The notes under the pieces were generated by a model. The model did not search any database. It saw only the letters and a list, made by a program, of their open reading frames with translations, and was not told the DNA's origin. A DNA stretch of 64,000 nucleotides from Hydrogenophaga sp. Root209 (GTDB lineage Bacteria; Pseudomonadota; Gammaproteobacteria; Burkholderiales; Burkholderiaceae_C): assembly GCF_001428625.1 (NCBI RefSeq), contig NZ_LMIE01000022.1, forward strand, positions 257,618 to 321,617, read 5' to 3'. A program made the position numbers and the translations under genes. Of the stretch, positions 9,367-19,685 are shown in pieces. Within the stretch, counting starts at the first letter, position 1. Each line of letters opens with the position of its first letter.

Positions 9367-10338
9367 ATGCTCTTACGCATCCTGCACCGCACGCGCTACC
9401 GCTACCACGGCTCGATCGACCTCGCGCAGCACATGGTGCACCTGTGCCCGCTGAGCACGCCGCATCAGCGTGTGCTCGAAAACGAGCTGCGCATCGACCC
9501 GATGCCGGCTGCGCGCAGCCAGACCACCGATGTGTTCGGCAACCAGCGCACCTTCTTTTCGCTGCAGGCAACACACAGCGTGCTCACGGTCGAGGCCGAC
9601 AGCCTGGTCGAGACCAGCAAACACCAGCCCCTGCCCCAGGGCCCGCCGTGGCGCGGCATGACCTGGGAGCGCGTGCGCGAGCACTTCCGCTACCGCGCCA
9701 ACGCACCGTTCGACCCGGCCAGTGAATTTCTGTTCGCTTCGCCCTACGTGCCGCGCGACGATGCCTTTGCCGCCTTCGCCCGTCCTGCATTCCAGCCCGG
9801 CCTGCCCGCTCTGGCCGCAGCGCAGGCGCTGATGGAGCGGATTCACACCGCGTTGATCTACGAGACGGCCAGCACCGAGGTGAACACACCCGCGCTCGAA
9901 GCGCTCGAACAAGGCAAGGGCGTGTGCCAGGACTTCGCCCACATCATGCTGGGTTGCCTGCGCACCCTGGGCTTGCCGGCGCGCTACGTGAGCGGCTACC
10001 TGCTCACACGCCCGGCACCGGGCAAGGTACGCCTGATCGGAGCCGATGCCTCACACGCCTGGGTGTCGGTCTACGTGCCAGTGGTGAGCGAGTCGGATGA
10101 AGAAACGCAACCCCAGGGCGCGTGGTTCGACTTCGACCCCACCAACAACCGCTGCGGCTGGGGCAGTCCAGGCGAAGACTATGTGACGCTGGCCACCGGC
10201 CGCGATTTTGGCGACGTCTCACCCATGCGCGGTGTGATCCAGAGCGGCGCCGATCACACGCTGCAAGTGGCCGTGACCGTCGCACCGCCCGACGAGCTCA
10301 AGGCGCTCGAAACCCTGACGAACGGCCCCAAGGCCTGA
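9367..10338 (+). CDS. Transglutaminase-like cysteine peptidase family protein
   Basis: A 323-aa protein of the bacterial transglutaminase-like family (COG1305). The N-terminal beta domain opens MLLRILHRTRYRYHGSID; the core has the candidate triad Cys187 (GKGVCQDFAH), His230 (SHAWVSVYV) and Asp257 (FDFDPTNN). Probably cytoplasmic: no signal peptide or membrane span is visible. The linked ATP-grasp/alpha-E protein and DUF2126 protein upstream suggest a shared pathway making or trimming an amide-linked product. The start at 9367 is chosen because GGAGG lies 8-12 bases upstream and the conserved domain begins there; an earlier in-frame ATG falls inside the tandem repeat. Confidence 0.88.
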   Translation: MLLRILHRTRYRYHGSIDLAQHMVHLCPLSTPHQRVLENELRIDPMPAARSQTTDVFGNQRTFFSLQATHSVLTVEADSLVETSKHQPLPQGPPWRGMTWERVREHFRYRANAPFDPASEFLFASPYVPRDDAFAAFARPAFQPGLPALAAAQALMERIHTALIYETASTEVNTPALEALEQGKGVCQDFAHIMLGCLRTLGLPARYVSGYLLTRPAPGKVRLIGADASHAWVSVYVPVVSESDEETQPQGAWFDFDPTNNRCGWGSPGEDYVTLATGRDFGDVSPMRGVIQSGADHTLQVAVTVAPPDELKALETLTNGPKA

Positions 10339-10373
10339 GGCTCGCGCAGCCCGTCCCGCAGCGGGGCGGTCAT

Positions 10374-10379
10374 TAGAAT
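10374..10379 (+). promoter_or_regulatory. Candidate -10 element of ridA
   Basis: TAGAAT lies 28 bases before the ridA start, with the Shine-Dalgarno CAGGAG between them. No good -35 hexamer is visible at the usual spacing. The same hexamer precedes dapA (18659), the Rieske gene (30836) and guaC (54226). Confidence 0.35.
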
Positions 10380-10407
10380 GGGCCGCTCATTCTTCAGGAG
10401 CCATCCC

Positions 10408-10875
10408 ATGAGCATTTACGACAAGCTGTCCGAACTGGGCATCGCCCTGCCCCCCGTCTCGGTGCCCGCCGCGGCATACGTTCCCTTCGTGCAGACCGGC
10501 AACCTCATCTTTCTGAGCGGCCACATCGCCAAGCGGGATGGCAAACCTTGGGTCGGCCAGCTCGGCCTGACCACGACGACCGACGAGGGCAAGGCAGCCG
10601 CACGCGCCGTGGCCATCGACCTGCTCGGCACCCTGGCTGCGGGCTGCCTGGCCGCCGGCAAAGATCTCAACAGCGTCAAGCGCATCGTCAAGGTCCTCAG
10701 CCTGGTCAACTCCACCGCCACCTACACCGAACAGCACCTGGTCACCAACGGCTGCAGCGAACTGATCGGCCAGGTCTTCGGACCGGTGGGCGCACATGCG
10801 CGCAGTGCGTTCGGCGTGGCGCAGTTGCCCATGGGCGCTTGCGTGGAAATCGAGTTGATCGCAGAGCTCGGTTGA
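10408..10875 (+). CDS. RidA family protein (YjgF/YER057c/UK114)
   Basis: A 155-aa RidA-superfamily protein. Archetypal RidA hydrolyses reactive enamine and imine intermediates made by PLP enzymes such as threonine dehydratase. Family blocks include LIFLSGHIAKRDGKPW and the C-terminal HARSAFGVAQLPMGACVEIE; the Arg of HARS aligns with the catalytic Arg of E. coli RidA. It is longer than classic RidA (about 128 aa) and belongs to the YjgF-like branch for which substrates are less certain. The ATG at 10408 has CAGGAG eight bases upstream. It is a single gene between the transglutaminase locus and a convergent small membrane gene. Confidence 0.88.
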   Translation: MSIYDKLSELGIALPPVSVPAAAYVPFVQTGNLIFLSGHIAKRDGKPWVGQLGLTTTTDEGKAAARAVAIDLLGTLAAGCLAAGKDLNSVKRIVKVLSLVNSTATYTEQHLVTNGCSELIGQVFGPVGAHARSAFGVAQLPMGACVEIELIAELG

Positions 10876-10879
10876 CCCC

Positions 10880-10980
10880 CGCGCGCCTCACGGCGCTCCC
10901 CCCTGGGAGAGGGGCGGCATCTGGGGCCGGCGGAGCCGGACCCTTGATGCCCCTGGTGGGGGCTGTCTCGCTCGAAGGGA
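10880..10980. repeat. GC-rich palindromic intergenic repeat between ridA and the 59-aa membrane gene
   Basis: This 100-base stretch between convergent genes has no gene. It holds nested inverted repeats around GGCCGGCGGAGCCGG and flanking CCCC/GGGG runs, and is similar in design to the repeats at 9188, 23165 and 39588. It may act as a bidirectional transcription end, though it has no T tract. Confidence 0.5.
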
Positions 10981-10981
10981 A

Positions 10982-11161
10982 TTACCGCTTCCTGCGTTCG
11001 CTCGCTCGCCGCACCTGGCGGCTCTGGGTGGTTTGTGCGGCCACCTGATCTTTGGCGGCGCGGCGCCTTGCGAAGTGGCGCACCGCAAAGCGGGTGATGC
11101 CGAACGCCAGCACGGCGAGCACCGCCGCAATCACCACCCCGGTCCATTCGCCGTTTTCCAT
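10982..11161 (-). CDS. Small single-span membrane protein, unknown function
   Basis: A 59-aa protein with one hydrophobic span (VVIAAVLAVLAFGITRFAV, about residues 9-27) and a strongly basic tail, predicted N-out/C-in. Start chosen at ATG 11161 because GGGAG lies five bases upstream; a GTG at 11167 would add two residues and overlap the stop of the upstream glycosylase gene (GTGA). Either way it is coupled to that gene. I do not recognise a family. Confidence 0.6.
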   Translation of the reverse strand: MENGEWTGVVIAAVLAVLAFGITRFAVRHFARRRAAKDQVAAQTTQSRQVRRASERRKR

Positions 11162-11163
11162 GT

Positions 11164-12306
11164 TCACTCCCGTTGCGTCTTGCGCGCCAGCTTGTCGTGG
11201 TCTGGCGCGGTGTCCTGACCCAGAAAGACCTTGAACCGCGCCAGTTCCTCGTCCAGCGCACGTTGAAAGCCGACATCGCGGGGTCGCGCAGTTGCAAACC
11301 CCAGTTCATGCCGAAGCGTCCCGCGCTCCAGGCGCAGGTTGGCCCAGCCCACCGTCTGCTCGCCCCACAGCACGGGCAGCGCGTAATGGCCCATGGTGCG
11401 CTTCGGCGCAGGCACGTAAGCCTCGAACCTGTACGCCCAACCCCACAGCATCTCGAAACGGCGGCGGTCCCACACCACGGGATCGAAGGGCGCCAGCAGC
11501 CGCACATTCTGGTCTGGCTGGTGGCGGCGCGAGGCCGGGTTTTCGTCCACGGGCCAGAACCAGGTCGTGCCATCCACCACCGCGTGGCCGTAGCGCAATC
11601 GTGCGGCCTTGGCCACCGCGCGCGCCTCGACCGCCAGGTGGGGCGCGCCGTAGCGCAGCAGCGTGACGAGGTAGCCCAGGCTGGGCGCGGGCAGTGGCGC
11701 ATACAGCGCCACGATGGCATCGACCAGGGCCTCGGCGCGCGCCCGGCGCGCCGGCGGGCTCTCGTCCTGCTCCACATGGGTCATCGGCGCGTACACCCGC
11801 GTGCCCGACTCACGGCGGCACACCCGCAACCAGCCGTGGTGGTGCATGTCGTCCAGCAGGCGGGTGCTCGCGTTGAGTTCCCCTCCCCAGTAGCCAGCCA
11901 CACGGCCGTGGTGCGCAAAGGCCTCGCTCACCTCACGCGGGTGCACCACGCCCCGCTCCTGCACGAAGGCCAACACCTCGTGCGCCCGGCGGGTGGTGGC
12001 CGCGTCCCACGGCCGGCGCGGCGTGCGCGGGTGCAGCAGCGCCAGCATGTCGCGCGACACGAAGCCGTAGTTGACGAAGGCGTCTTCCTCGATGCCCAGC
12101 CGTTCGTAGCGGCGCTCCAGATCGCCCGCGCGGTAGTCGCGCACCCGCGTGCGCAGGATCAGGTCCTGGGCCCGCGCCGGTGCCCGCATCGGATCGGCCT
12201 GCACAAAGCCGAGCCGGCGGATCGCGGCCGGCAGCGTCAGCGGTTTGAACAGGCTGCGCGCGATCGCGTGGCGGCGCAGCTCGGCCAGCGTGGGCGAGCG
12301 CGCCAT
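11164..12306 (-). CDS. YcaQ/AlkX-type DNA glycosylase (HTH_42 family)
   Basis: A 380-aa protein of COG3214, the winged-helix DNA glycosylase family including AlkZ and E. coli YcaQ (AlkX), which unhook interstrand crosslinks and remove bulky N-alkylpurines. Near residue 35 the sequence LGFVQADPMRAPARAQDLIL contains the Q-x-D catalytic motif of the YcaQ branch (AlkZ has QxQ). Further family blocks are VNYGFVSRDMLALLHP and TWFWPVDENPASRR. Length fits the family. It lies downstream of the disrupted parC (gap 4 bases) and overlaps or abuts a small membrane gene, so it may be co-transcribed with parE-parC. Confidence 0.82.
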   Translation of the reverse strand: MARSPTLAELRRHAIARSLFKPLTLPAAIRRLGFVQADPMRAPARAQDLILRTRVRDYRAGDLERRYERLGIEEDAFVNYGFVSRDMLALLHPRTPRRPWDAATTRRAHEVLAFVQERGVVHPREVSEAFAHHGRVAGYWGGELNASTRLLDDMHHHGWLRVCRRESGTRVYAPMTHVEQDESPPARRARAEALVDAIVALYAPLPAPSLGYLVTLLRYGAPHLAVEARAVAKAARLRYGHAVVDGTTWFWPVDENPASRRHQPDQNVRLLAPFDPVVWDRRRFEMLWGWAYRFEAYVPAPKRTMGHYALPVLWGEQTVGWANLRLERGTLRHELGFATARPRDVGFQRALDEELARFKVFLGQDTAPDHDKLARKTQRE

Positions 12307-12563
12307 GGCCTTACTCCACCCTGGTAACGCGGCTGGGCTTGAAGCCCAGATCGGCCGCCTTGCCCTTGCGGGCCCGTGCCGCGCGTGCGTTGTTCAGGCT
12401 GCGGATCTCCAGCGTTTCCTCGCGTTCCTTGCCACCGCGACCGATGCCTTCGATCTTCACGCTGCGCGTGTAGGCCGCCGCGCCGGCCAGGGTGTCCTTG
12501 GGCTCGAGGTCGATCAACATCAGACCGCGACCACCTTTCTCCATCAGCTTGAGTTCGCCGATT

Positions 12564-14576
<2,013 letters not shown>

Positions 14577-14602
14577 GTGTCAGTGCAAAAGTGAGAGGGC
14601 GA

Positions 14603-16573
14603 TCAGATGTCGATCTCGACCGAGTCGCCGTGCAACTCCATGAGCTCGCGGCGCGAGGCGGCTTCGCCCTTGCCCATGAGCTTGGTGATGAGGGCTTCGG
14701 TGTCCGCGAAGTTGATCGCACCGAGCACCACCGGCATGAGGCGGCGCGTGTCGGGGTTGAGGGTGGTGTCCCACAGCTGTTCGGCGTTCATCTCGCCCAG
14801 GCCCTTGAAGCGGCTGATCTGGCACTTCTCGGGCGGCACGCCGTCCTTGGCGCATTTGTCGAGGATGGCGTGCAGTTCACCGTCGTCCAGCGCGTACTGC
14901 TTGGCCGCGGGCTTCTTGCCGCGCGCGGGGATGTCCACGCGAAACAGCGGCGGACGTGCCACGAACACGTGGCCGGCGTCGATGAGCTTGGGGAAATGGC
15001 GGAAGAACAGCGTGAGCAGCAGCACCTGGATGTGCGAGCCGTCGACGTCGGCGTCGGACAGGATGCAGACCTTGCCGTAGCGCAGGCCGCTGAGGTCGGG
15101 TGTGTCGTTCGGGCCGTGCGGATCGACACCGATGGCCACGGCGATGTCGTGGATCTCGTTGTTGGCGAACAGCCGGTCGCGCTCGACTTCCCAGGTGTTG
15201 AGCACCTTGCCGCGCAGCGGCAGGACGGCCTGGCATTCCTTGTCGCGGCCCATCTTGGCGCTGCCGCCGGCCGAATCGCCCTCGACCAGAAACACCTCGT
15301 TGTGCGCCAGGTCCTTGCTTTCGCAATCGGTGAGTTTGCCGGGCAACACGGCCACGCCCGAGCCCTTGCGCTTCTCGACCTTCTGCCCCGCCTTCTGGCG
15401 AAACTGAGCGGCCTTGATGGCGAGTTCGGCCAGCTTCTTGCCGTAGTCCACGTGCTGGTTGAGCCAGAGTTCGAGCGCAGGGCGCACGAAGCTGCCGACC
15501 AAGCGCACGGCGTCGCGCGAGTTCAGGCGCTCCTTGATCTGGCCCTGGAACTGCGGGTCGAGCACCTTGGCGCTGAGCACATACGAAGCGCGTGCAAACA
15601 CGTCTTCGGGCAGCAGCTTCACACCCTTGGGCAACAGTGCGTGCAGTTCGATGAAGCCTTTGACCGCCTGGAACAAGCCGTCGCGCAAACCGCTCTCGTG
15701 CGTGCCCCCCGCGCTGGTGGGGATCAGGTTCACATAGCTCTCGCGCACTGGCTGGCCGTCTTCGGTGAAGGCCACGCACCAGGCGGCGCCCTCACCTTCG
15801 GCAAAGCTGTCGTGCCCGCTGTCGGCAAAACCTTCGCCCTCGAACAACGGGATCACCGGGTCGCCGTTGAGCGTCTGCTGCAGGTAGTCGCGCAGGCCGC
15901 CCTTGTAGAGCCAGGTCTGGACGTCCTTGGTCTTTTCATTCACCAGCGTGACCGTCACGCCCGGCATCAGCACCGCCTTGCTGCGCAGCAGGTGGGTGAG
16001 CTCGGCCATGGGCAGCGCGGCGGATTCGAAATACTTCGGGTCCGGCCAGGCACGCACCGTGGTGCCCTGCTTGCGGTCGCCCTCGCCCTTGGAGCTCAGC
16101 ACCAGCGGCTCGATCACGTCACCGGCGGAAAATGCCAGCTTCGCCACCTGGCCTTCGCGGTAGCTGATGACCTCCAACCGGGTCGAGAGGGCGTTGGTGA
16201 CGCTCACGCCCACGCCGTGCAGGCCGCCCGAGAAGCTGTAGGCGCCGCCCTTGCCCTTGTCGAACTTGCCACCGGCGTGCAGCCGGGTGAACACGAGTTC
16301 GACCACGGGGGCTTTTTCTTCGGGGTGCAGGCCGAACGGGATGCCGCGGCCGTCGTCTTCCACGCTCACCGAGCTGTCGGTGTGCAGCGTGACCTTGATC
16401 TTCTTGCCGTGCCCCGCCAGGGCCTCGTCGGCGGCGTTGTCGAGCACCTCTTGAATGATGTGCAGTGGGTTGTCGGTCCGGGTGTACATGCCCGGCCGCT
16501 GTTTGACCGGCTCCAGGCCCTTGAGGACGCGGATGGAGCCTTCGGAATATGCGGGGGGGGTTTGGGTTGCCAT
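14603..16573 (-). CDS. parE: DNA topoisomerase IV subunit B
   Basis: ATPase subunit of topoisomerase IV, 656 aa. The GHKL ATPase shows VLDNAADEALAGHGKKI, VEDDGRGIPFG and the lid GGLHGVGVSVTNALS; the transducer follows; the Toprim domain from about residue 430 has EGDSAGGSAKMGRD and SDADVDGSHIQVLLL with its acidic metal ligands; the tail KGLGEMNAEQLWDTTL is typical. Start at 16573 fits the family opening (SIRVLKGLEPVKQRPGMY). There is no Shine-Dalgarno; TACAAT lies 8 bases before the ATG, suggesting a very short or absent leader, and a LexA-like box lies just upstream. The gene heads an operon with parC. Confidence 0.95.
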   Translation of the reverse strand: MATQTPPAYSEGSIRVLKGLEPVKQRPGMYTRTDNPLHIIQEVLDNAADEALAGHGKKIKVTLHTDSSVSVEDDGRGIPFGLHPEEKAPVVELVFTRLHAGGKFDKGKGGAYSFSGGLHGVGVSVTNALSTRLEVISYREGQVAKLAFSAGDVIEPLVLSSKGEGDRKQGTTVRAWPDPKYFESAALPMAELTHLLRSKAVLMPGVTVTLVNEKTKDVQTWLYKGGLRDYLQQTLNGDPVIPLFEGEGFADSGHDSFAEGEGAAWCVAFTEDGQPVRESYVNLIPTSAGGTHESGLRDGLFQAVKGFIELHALLPKGVKLLPEDVFARASYVLSAKVLDPQFQGQIKERLNSRDAVRLVGSFVRPALELWLNQHVDYGKKLAELAIKAAQFRQKAGQKVEKRKGSGVAVLPGKLTDCESKDLAHNEVFLVEGDSAGGSAKMGRDKECQAVLPLRGKVLNTWEVERDRLFANNEIHDIAVAIGVDPHGPNDTPDLSGLRYGKVCILSDADVDGSHIQVLLLTLFFRHFPKLIDAGHVFVARPPLFRVDIPARGKKPAAKQYALDDGELHAILDKCAKDGVPPEKCQISRFKGLGEMNAEQLWDTTLNPDTRRLMPVVLGAINFADTEALITKLMGKGEAASRRELMELHGDSVEIDI

Positions 16574-16581
16574 GGGGGCGG

Positions 16582-16587
16582 ATTGTA
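16582..16587 (-). promoter_or_regulatory. Candidate -10 element of parE (near-leaderless)
   Basis: On the minus strand TACAAT is followed by 8 bases and the parE ATG. The expected -35 position (16605-16610) is overlapped by the LexA-like box at 16608-16623. Confidence 0.45.
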
Positions 16588-16607
16588 AGCACGGCAGCCC
16601 GGAAAGA

Positions 16608-16623
16608 CTGTACAAAAATACAG
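16608..16623. promoter_or_regulatory. LexA-like SOS box
   Basis: CTGTACAAAAATACAG exactly fits CTGT-N8-ACAG, the LexA operator of E. coli and many beta- and gammaproteobacteria, with an AT-rich centre. It lies 34 bases upstream of parE and over its predicted -35, so LexA binding should block parE-parC. The divergent MFS gene starts 117 bases away on the other side and is a less likely target. Confidence 0.55.
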
Positions 16624-16728
16624 ATACCCGTTGCCGGTATGGCCAGCGATGCCCAACCGGCATCAATCGGGCGGACCAATATCAAGAGCGAGCGCCGCGG
16701 ATGACAGGCGAACCGGGAGCTTCTTCGC

Positions 16729-16734
16729 TACAGT
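16729..16734 (+). promoter_or_regulatory. Candidate -10 element of the MFS gene (leaderless)
   Basis: TACAGT is separated from the MFS ATG (16741) by exactly six bases; no Shine-Dalgarno is present. An inverted repeat TGCCGGT/ACCGGCA at 16632-16662 lies upstream and could be an operator. Confidence 0.35.
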
Positions 16735-16740
16735 CGCCGG

Positions 16741-17982
16741 ATGTCCTCTGCCACCGCATCCCCCACCCGCGTCCCACTCTCGACTTTCCAGGTCCTGGCG
16801 TGTGGCGCCCTGATCGTCACCCTGTCCATGGGCATCCGCCACGGCTTCGGTCTGTGGCTGCAGCCCATCACCCAGGCACAAGACTGGACGCGGGAGAACT
16901 TTGCCTTCGCGCTGGCCATTCAAAACCTCTCCTGGGGCCTGTTCGGTATCTTCGCCGGCATGGCGGCCGACCGCTTCGGCGCGTTTCGAGTGCTGATCGG
17001 CGGGGCAGTGCTCTATGGCCTGGGTCTCACCGGCATGGCCCTGACCACCACGCCCATGACGTTTGCCCTGACCGCCGGTGTGCTGATCGGCGCCGCGCAA
17101 GCCGGTACCACCTATGCGGTGATCTACGGCGTGATCGGGCGGCAGATCTCGGCCGAGAAGCGCTCCTGGGCCATGGGCGTGGCCGCGGCGGCCGGCTCGT
17201 TCGGTCAGTTCCTCATGGTGCCGGTGGAGGGCTGGCTCATCAGCAGCTTCGGCTGGCAGGAAGCGCTGCTGTTCCTGAGCGCCGCGGTGCTGCTGATCGT
17301 GCCGCTGGCCTGGGGGCTGCGCGAGCCCGGCTTTGCCGGCGGCAGCGCGCCAGCGCGCGAGCAGACCATCCTGCAGGCGCTGCGCGAGGCTTTCCGCTAC
17401 CGCAGCTTTCAGTTGCTCATGGCGGGCTATTTCGTGTGTGGCTTCCAGGTCGTTTTCATCGGCGTGCACATGCCGAGCTATTTGAAAGACAACGGCCTCT
17501 CGCCTCAAGTGGCGAGCTACGCGCTGGCGCTCATCGGGCTGTTCAATGTGTTCGGCACGTATGCGGCCGGCGCGCTCGGCCAGCGCATGGCCAAGCGGCA
17601 CATCCTGTCGTTCATCTATTTCGCGCGGGCTGTGGTCATTGCCATCTTCCTCATCGTGCCGCTCTCGCCCATGAGCGTGTACGTGTTCGCCAGTGTCATG
17701 GGCCTGCTGTGGCTCTCCACCATCCCACCCACCAACGCGGTGGTGGCGCAGATCTTCGGCGTGGCACACATGTCCATGCTCGGCGGCTTCGTGTTCTTCA
17801 GCCACCAGATCGGCAGCTTCATGGGCGTGTGGCTGGGCGGTGTGCTCTACGACCGCACCGGCAGCTACGACATCGTCTGGTACATCTCGATCGCGCTGGG
17901 TGTCTTCGCCGGTCTGATCAACCTGCCGGTGCGCGAAACCCCCATCGCGCGCGCACCGCAGCCCCAGGGAGCGCTGGCGTGA
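16741..17982 (+). CDS. MFS transporter, OFA/monocarboxylate-like
   Basis: A 413-aa major facilitator with about twelve hydrophobic spans. The opening region SMGIRHGFGLWLQPITQ and the loop FAGMAADRFGAFRVLIGGA (loop 2-3 with D-R-x-G) resemble bacterial MFS members of the oxalate/formate and monocarboxylate-like groups; the substrate cannot be read from sequence. It starts a tight set: its stop overlaps the GTG of a 42-aa membrane protein, whose stop overlaps the methyltransferase ATG. Confidence 0.82.
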   Translation: MSSATASPTRVPLSTFQVLACGALIVTLSMGIRHGFGLWLQPITQAQDWTRENFAFALAIQNLSWGLFGIFAGMAADRFGAFRVLIGGAVLYGLGLTGMALTTTPMTFALTAGVLIGAAQAGTTYAVIYGVIGRQISAEKRSWAMGVAAAAGSFGQFLMVPVEGWLISSFGWQEALLFLSAAVLLIVPLAWGLREPGFAGGSAPAREQTILQALREAFRYRSFQLLMAGYFVCGFQVVFIGVHMPSYLKDNGLSPQVASYALALIGLFNVFGTYAAGALGQRMAKRHILSFIYFARAVVIAIFLIVPLSPMSVYVFASVMGLLWLSTIPPTNAVVAQIFGVAHMSMLGGFVFFSHQIGSFMGVWLGGVLYDRTGSYDIVWYISIALGVFAGLINLPVRETPIARAPQPQGALA

Positions 17983-18107
17983 AACCGCTGGCTGTTCGCG
18001 CCCTGGTATGGACCGGCGTCATTGCCGTCCTGCTCGGAACGCTCGCGCTCTACAACCAGCCCGGCTTTCTGGTGAACCTGGCCGATCAGCTCTGGAGCTG
18101 TTTCTGA
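17979..18107 (+). CDS. 42-aa membrane microprotein
   Basis: The frame from GTG 17979 encodes 42 residues with one span (LVWTGVIAVLLGTLALY) and the tail LADQLWSCF. GGGAG lies about eight bases before the GTG. The GTG overlaps the MFS stop (GTGA) and its own TGA overlaps the next ATG (TGATG), so it is translationally coupled on both sides, strong evidence that it is expressed. The frame remains open upstream only as a shadow of the MFS gene. No family is known to me; the PGFLVNLADQLW-CF tail may be a conserved motif. Confidence 0.6.
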   Translation: MKPLAVRALVWTGVIAVLLGTLALYNQPGFLVNLADQLWSCF

Positions 18108-18661
18108 TGCACGGCACGGAAGCACCATCCGCATGGGTGCAGCGCTGGGCACACCTGGTTGCCTCTCAGGGCACGGTGCTTGATGTGGCCTGCGGCCACG
18201 GCCGCCATCTGAAGTGGTTCGCGCAGCGCGGTCACACCGTCACCGGGGTCGACCGATCGGCCGAGGCGATCGAGGCGGTGAAACCCCTTGGGCGCGCCGT
18301 GTTGGCCGATATCGAGAACGGGCCCTGGCCGCTGGAGGGCGAAACCTTCGACGCGGTGGTGGTGACCAATTACCTCTGGCGAGCGTTGCTGCCCGTGATC
18401 ACGCGCAGCGTGGCGCCGGGCGGCGTGCTGATCTATGAGACCTTTGCCGCGGGCAACGAGACTGTGGGCAAGCCCTCGCGACCCGACTTCCTGCTGCAAC
18501 CCGGCGAACTGCTGAGGGCGTGCGAGGGTCTTCATGTGGTGGCATTTGAAGACGGCTTCTGCGACCGTCCCGAGCGCTTCGTGCAGCGCATCGCGGCGGT
18601 GCGAAAACACCCGGGAACACCCGACTCGCCGCCCCGGTATCCGCTGGATGCCACTGGGTAG
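18107..18661 (+). CDS. Class I SAM-dependent methyltransferase
   Basis: A 184-aa methyltransferase with the SAM-binding glycine-rich motif [15 protein letters not shown] (about residues 24-38), the acidic end of strand 2 ([11 protein letters not shown]) and [16 protein letters not shown] as motif IV. It resembles the TehB/UbiE-like small enzymes; the substrate is unknown. The ATG at 18107 overlaps the preceding stop and has GGAG about nine bases upstream. It ends 74 bases before dapA, a common arrangement in this family of bacteria as far as I recall. Confidence 0.85.
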   Translation: MHGTEAPSAWVQRWAHLVASQGTVLDVACGHGRHLKWFAQRGHTVTGVDRSAEAIEAVKPLGRAVLADIENGPWPLEGETFDAVVVTNYLWRALLPVITRSVAPGGVLIYETFAAGNETVGKPSRPDFLLQPGELLRACEGLHVVAFEDGFCDRPERFVQRIAAVRKHPGTPDSPPRYPLDATG

Positions 18662-18664
18662 AAT
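18659..18664 (+). promoter_or_regulatory. Candidate -10 element of dapA-bamC
   Basis: TAGAAT at the end of the methyltransferase gene, 71 bases before dapA; no clear -35 hexamer. Confidence 0.3.
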
Positions 18665-18735
18665 GCACGATTCGCGCGAGAGGCCGCGCCCCACCGGGCG
18701 GCTCCCAAAACGCGCCCCCATTTGAGCCTGCAGCA

Positions 18736-19632
18736 ATGAACACCATCACCGGCAGCATCGTGGCCCTGGCCACCCCCCTGCATGAAGACGGCAGCGTGGA
18801 CTACCCCACACTGCGCAAACTCATCGATTGGCACATCACCGAAGGCACCGACTGCATCGGCGTGGTCGGCACCACGGGCGAGTCGCCCACCGTCACGGTC
18901 GAGGAGCACTGCGAGATCATCCGCGTCTCGGTCGAACAGGCCAAGACGCACGGCGACAAGCGCGTGCCCATCATGGCCGGCTGCGGCGCCAACTCCACCC
19001 GCGAGGCCATCGAGCTCGCGCGCTTCGCGCAGAGCGTGGGTGCCGACTGCCAGCTGCAGGTCGTGCCCTACTACAACAAGCCCACGCAAGAAGGCCAGTA
19101 CCAGCACTTCAAAGCAATTGCCGAAGCCGTGGGTGACCTGCCCACCGTGCTCTACAACGTGCCCGGCCGCAGCGTGGCCGACATGCACCATGAGACCGTG
19201 TTGCGCCTGGCCCAGGTGCCCGGCATCGTCGGTATCAAGGAAGCCACCGGCAACATCGAGCGCGCGCAATGGCTGATCCGCGAAGCGCCCAAGGGTTTTG
19301 CCATCTACTCGGGCGACGACCCGACCGCCGTCGCCCTCATGCTGTGCGGCGGCCAGGGCAACGTGAGCGTGACGGCCAATATCGCGCCGCGCCTGATGCA
19401 TGAACTCTGCGTGGCGGCCATCGCGGGCGACGTGAAACGCGCCATGGACATCCAGTTCCGCCTGATGCCGGTGCACAAGCAACTGTTCTGCGAAGCCAAC
19501 CCGATTCCGCTGAAATGGGCCATGGCCCGCATGGGTCTGTGCCGTGAGACCATGCGCCTGCCGCTCACCCCCATGTCGCGCCACCTGGTGCCGTTGGTTG
19601 AAGGCGCGCTGCAACAAAGCGGCCTGATCTGA
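18736..19632 (+). CDS. dapA: 4-hydroxy-tetrahydrodipicolinate synthase
   Basis: Condenses pyruvate with aspartate semialdehyde, the first committed step to lysine and meso-diaminopimelate. The 298-aa chain has the class I aldolase features: [28 protein letters not shown], Tyr140 in LYNVPGRS and the Schiff-base Lys168 in GIKEATGNI. Length is normal (about 292-300). It is followed by bamC after 53 bases, as in E. coli where dapA and bamC (once called dapX) are adjacent. Confidence 0.96.
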   Translation: MNTITGSIVALATPLHEDGSVDYPTLRKLIDWHITEGTDCIGVVGTTGESPTVTVEEHCEIIRVSVEQAKTHGDKRVPIMAGCGANSTREAIELARFAQSVGADCQLQVVPYYNKPTQEGQYQHFKAIAEAVGDLPTVLYNVPGRSVADMHHETVLRLAQVPGIVGIKEATGNIERAQWLIREAPKGFAIYSGDDPTAVALMLCGGQGNVSVTANIAPRLMHELCVAAIAGDVKRAMDIQFRLMPVHKQLFCEANPIPLKWAMARMGLCRETMRLPLTPMSRHLVPLVEGALQQSGLI

Positions 19633-19685
19633 CTCCAATCCCCTCTTCTGTCCATCCCACACTCCCGGTTCCCACCGCGCTGCCC

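Noticed and set aside
16455-17978. Long plus-strand frame overlapping the MFS gene
   Set aside because: Shadow of the MFS gene; only its last 42 codons, from GTG 17979, look real.
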